The translations under genes and the position numbers were made by a program. The notes beneath the pieces were generated by a model that searched no databases, had not been told where the DNA came from, and worked only from the letters and a program-made list of their open reading frames with translations. A DNA stretch of 64,000 nucleotides from positions 186,001 through 250,000 of the forward strand of contig JALIRH010000115.1 of the NCBI GenBank assembly GCA_023055505.1, read 5' to 3'. Each line of letters starts with the position of its first letter. The stretch's first letter is position 1. Below, piece after piece: positions 60,721 to 64,000 of this stretch. This DNA is from Callipepla californica brunnescens. Its lineage: Eukaryota; Chordata; Aves; Galliformes; Odontophoridae.

Positions 60721-63700
60721 GTTTGTTTGGTTTGTTTCATTTCGTGTGTTTTTTGTTTTGTAAATGCGTCTCAATGCAAGGCAATTGAGATTTAAGGTCA
60801 GATATATTTAACTTCTAAAGAACTCCAGGAAATGTGTTTTTGCTGCTTATGCTAAATAACCTGAGGTCTCACAAAACAAATAATATGAGAAACAACCTTG
60901 TGTTGTTCTTTGCCATCTCAATAGCTACTCCGATCAACTACACACAGACCACAAATTCTCAGAAGCACTATACACTGCTTGGGAAAGGGGAAAACAATCC
61001 TACCCTTCCGCAGGCAGCAGTTGCATGTGCCATGGCTCACTGCCAGGTGTGCTCTTCCAAGTGCTCTCTGTTCTTCAGATGAAAAGCTAGGCCCTCTCCA
61101 TGTGGTTTCAGGCACCATAAGCAACCAGTGCAACCATCTCACACCGGACGAATGGGGCTGGGAAATGCAGCTGGGAGGGCTCAAGGTACACTCTGCTTTT
61201 CCCTCTCTATATATGCTTTTCCTTTGCATTAAGATATTGCACAGCAGGTTAGACTGCCCACGCGTTTTAACTACGGACATTCGAAAAATGAATAGGGAGC
61301 AATATTTTAGGATCTGCATTTATTCTTCTCTTGTCACCATCCATCACCTAACTCTTATGAAGGCAACTGAGGAAATTCCCTCAATTTTCCCTCAACCCTA
61401 CGACATCAGTATTTTTAATTCTTGGAAGTTTTTCTTGCCCACTAAGAGGATAATTATAAACATCAATAGAAATAAAACTCACCATATGTTAAAATACATC
61501 AAACATAGAAACAAATAAACAACCTCAAACCTATTGCTTGGTTTTTTTCAGCATTTCCCTTAAAATCATTCCTGTTCCTCTTTCATGGATGCCTCAGAAC
61601 AGAAGAATGGGATGCATATGCTGTCTGTATGGAAAATAAACATAACCTCCTTCAGGAATTAATAAGATTAAGTTACACTTCAATTGAAATCAGTGTACAT
61701 AAACTAATGAAAATTTCCTGTGGATGCTGGTGAAGAAAACCACTCGCTGTGCTGGTGAGCTGATGCAAACAGATATTTTGTGATGGGAAGATAAAGGATT
61801 AATGGAACCCATCTATGACGGAGTAGGGGTGAATTAAGTGTTCCCCATGAGTCTGTAAACGAGGCAGTGTATGCTCTGGTGTTTTCTATTTCAGACATCA
61901 GGTAAGGATTTTTTTCTGTCACGAGAAGCATCTCTTTCAGCCAATCACATAAGTGTTTGCTTTAAGGCAAGAAAATACTTAAAGGCCGCTCTGAAGTTTG
62001 GCTTCAAAAAACCACCAACATCTGCTGTTGTCTCCTACATACTTCACATCAGAATAGCATCATGCTGCCATAAAATGTGTAGTCATTAGAAATTGCCTCT
62101 TCTTCTTGACTATCTTACTGATAATTGTTATCCCTTACTTCCTTTCAGACCTTTGGAGCTGGTATCTCCTAGGCTCTCCAGATTCCCTCATTTCAGGCCT
62201 ACTCTCAGCCAAAGGTTGACAGGATTTTTACTTAATCCTCTTACCAGAAAGTTACTTTCAGTCCCCAGATTGGCCTTTGATACTGACAGCAAAGATGCTG
62301 TAAGGTTGCATTTTAAGGGTCTTTCTTGGAGGGCAGACTTTATCATGAAAATCTTTTTTCCCCAACACACAGAGATGTGTCAGAGTGGTACTGGGCATCT
62401 CTTATGTAAGCTATCACATACAGACTGGGGAAATGAGGCTTCTTCCTCCTCAATCTATGCTCTCTTTTTGCTTGCTCATGGTGGATGATTTTAAGTACAG
62501 TTCTTTGGATGCAAGCAATAACCAATCTTGTCTATCTTAAGATAAATATTTTCTAATTAGCCTTATTCTTTCAGAATCCAAAGGACTTTTCATACACCCA
62601 AACAAGCTAGAGGAAGGAAGGGGTTATCTGGGCTGTGTGCAGAGTATAAAATGTATTGATGTGTTTTCTAGTGCACTTTTAAACATGAAATAAGCCAGCT
62701 TCCAAAATTTCCCTAGGGTTACTCTTTCTATATTTATTAAAGCTCACTCTTAGAAAGCACTTGCCAGCATTTGCATGTATCTATTTTTATTCTACTTTTC
62801 CCAGTTACAATCTAGCTACTAATTTATTTTGACGGTTAAAGTTAACCTAATAATATTTGATCAAACAGACATAACACACTTAAGATTCCCAAGTGTGAGA
62901 TTTCATTTGGCAATTTACTATTCCCGGTAGCTGTGCGAGCTGCTGGAACTCATTGCTTTTAAAATGTTCCTTGTGATGTGCAACTGTTGCAAATATCTCA
63001 CCACCAAGTGACTGTTGTATATACCACATGAATATTTTAGAGATACAAAAGCAGTAATTGCCTTCCTGCTCCCTGCCCCAAAATTCCCTACAAAGTGTCT
63101 AGACATCTTAGGCAATGGAACAACGTCTCTTGAAGACTTAAGTGCGTTTACAATTCAGCCCTGGAGAGGTGATCTTTTAAAGCTGTGGGTACACAACTTG
63201 AGTGATTCCTTTCAAAAGTTGTGTTATATACATAGCTCAAATTAAAAGAAAACCTTTGAAATGTTGAGGTAGCAGTGCTACTGGGAATAAACATACCCTC
63301 AGGAACAACAGGTATTTTTTAGGTCTCCCATTAGAACTAATAATTAGCTCCAGATCAGACACATGGGCTACTCTGGGACTTGGAAGTGGGCTTCACCCCC
63401 AAAATGCCAAATGCTCCCAGGATTTGTGTTTGCTTTATAACTGTCAAAAATACACTCTCCATAGACTTACGAGCAATGGGTTTATTTCAAATAACAGTAA
63501 ATGGCCTTCTAAGGTCAATATATTAGTTTTCCTCTAGATACACAGTTTCAATAGCAAGTGATGCATGAAGTCTGTTAAGCCTTTTGAATTGTCTATCAGT
63601 TCTGGGAATTATAGATTTTAACCCATATAGATACTTGGCTCAACCGCAAAATGAAAAATCATTAAGAAAAAAGCACTGTATATTATTACTCCAATATGCA

Positions 63701-64000
63701 TTTGTGATTTAGAATTGGCATTTCAATATACAAAGAAGATTTCTGGAATCATCCAAATAAATGCAAATGCTTCTATAAATACTTGAAATTACAGAACAAA
63801 AAGTGAGAATTTACTACTCATCCAAGTGTATATGTTTTTTTCTATTACACACCCAGTGTACTTTGTACTTTTTCAGTTGACTGAATCAAAACATGAGAAG
63901 ATCTGAAAACATTTTTGTAGCTTTCTTTAAGTTGAACTACTACTGTAAGATGTTCCCCAATGGTGCACGAACTGCGTTCTGTAAATAAATGTGTGTTTCA
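60721..64000. other. Non-coding stretch, including the longest open frame
   Basis: Contains the longest ATG-started frame of the window, 179 codons at 60979-61518 (+), overlapped on the minus strand by a 133-codon frame at 60918-61319. The product is rich in His, Ile, Lys and Ser, with no domain, signal peptide or repeat that I can see, and its C-terminal part reflects AT-rich DNA. A 131-codon plus frame at 62093-62488 is likewise unrecognised. The last bases contain AATAAA words, but no transcript can be tied to them. Confidence 0.5.

Noticed and set aside
63970..64000. AATAAA near the end as a polyadenylation signal of a gene
   Set aside because: The hexamer is frequent in AT-rich DNA and no transcript or coding frame leads up to it.

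Overview
The window looks like non-coding nuclear DNA from a bird. It is AT-rich and CpG-poor, and every open frame is short and interrupted. The best lineage marker is two clear 5'-truncated CR1 LINE copies plus a third short 3' tail, of the type that dominates avian genomes (21531-21710 on +, 50050-50337 and 50624-50690 on -). No rRNA, recognisable tRNA, CRISPR, operon or other prokaryotic feature is visible. I cannot name the species or the locus. Galliform is a guess from the general look of the sequence.

I recognise no protein-coding gene. The longest ATG-started frame is 179 codons (60979-61518). It and the next longest (162 codons at 11948-12436, about 145 at 8645-9085 and 35356-35799) have no domain I know, low-complexity or erratic composition, and overlapping open frames on other strands. 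I read them as chance. The window is therefore best described as intergenic sequence or the inside of a very large intron.

Layout. 1-26 kb: unremarkable AT-rich DNA with a degenerate 13-bp tandem (2541-2630), a nested AT-rich inverted repeat (5869-5947), an A/C-rich tract (9231-9320), a palindromic transposon relic (11042-11103), a perfect 26-bp-arm hairpin (19451-19515) and a CR1 copy (21531-21710). 26.1-30.5 kb: a change of texture. There is a dense run of TAAT/ATTA homeodomain-type cores, a compact CpG cluster (26729-26820) and sharp, non-repetitive sequence that looks like a cluster of conserved non-coding elements. 30.5-53 kb: mostly featureless, with simple repeats, a palindromic relic (43986-44072), a 14-bp-arm hairpin (44583-44617) and two minus-strand CR1 pieces near 50 kb. 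53.1-54.4 kb and 57.9-60.7 kb: further blocks with enhancer-like texture, including overlapping TCF/LEF and octamer motifs at 58612-58624 and an ambiguous exon-or-enhancer block at 60380-60720. 60.7-64 kb: nothing firm.

If the enhancer-like blocks are real, the simplest reading is a regulatory gene desert serving a developmental gene outside the window. That is inference from sequence texture only; no alignment was possible.
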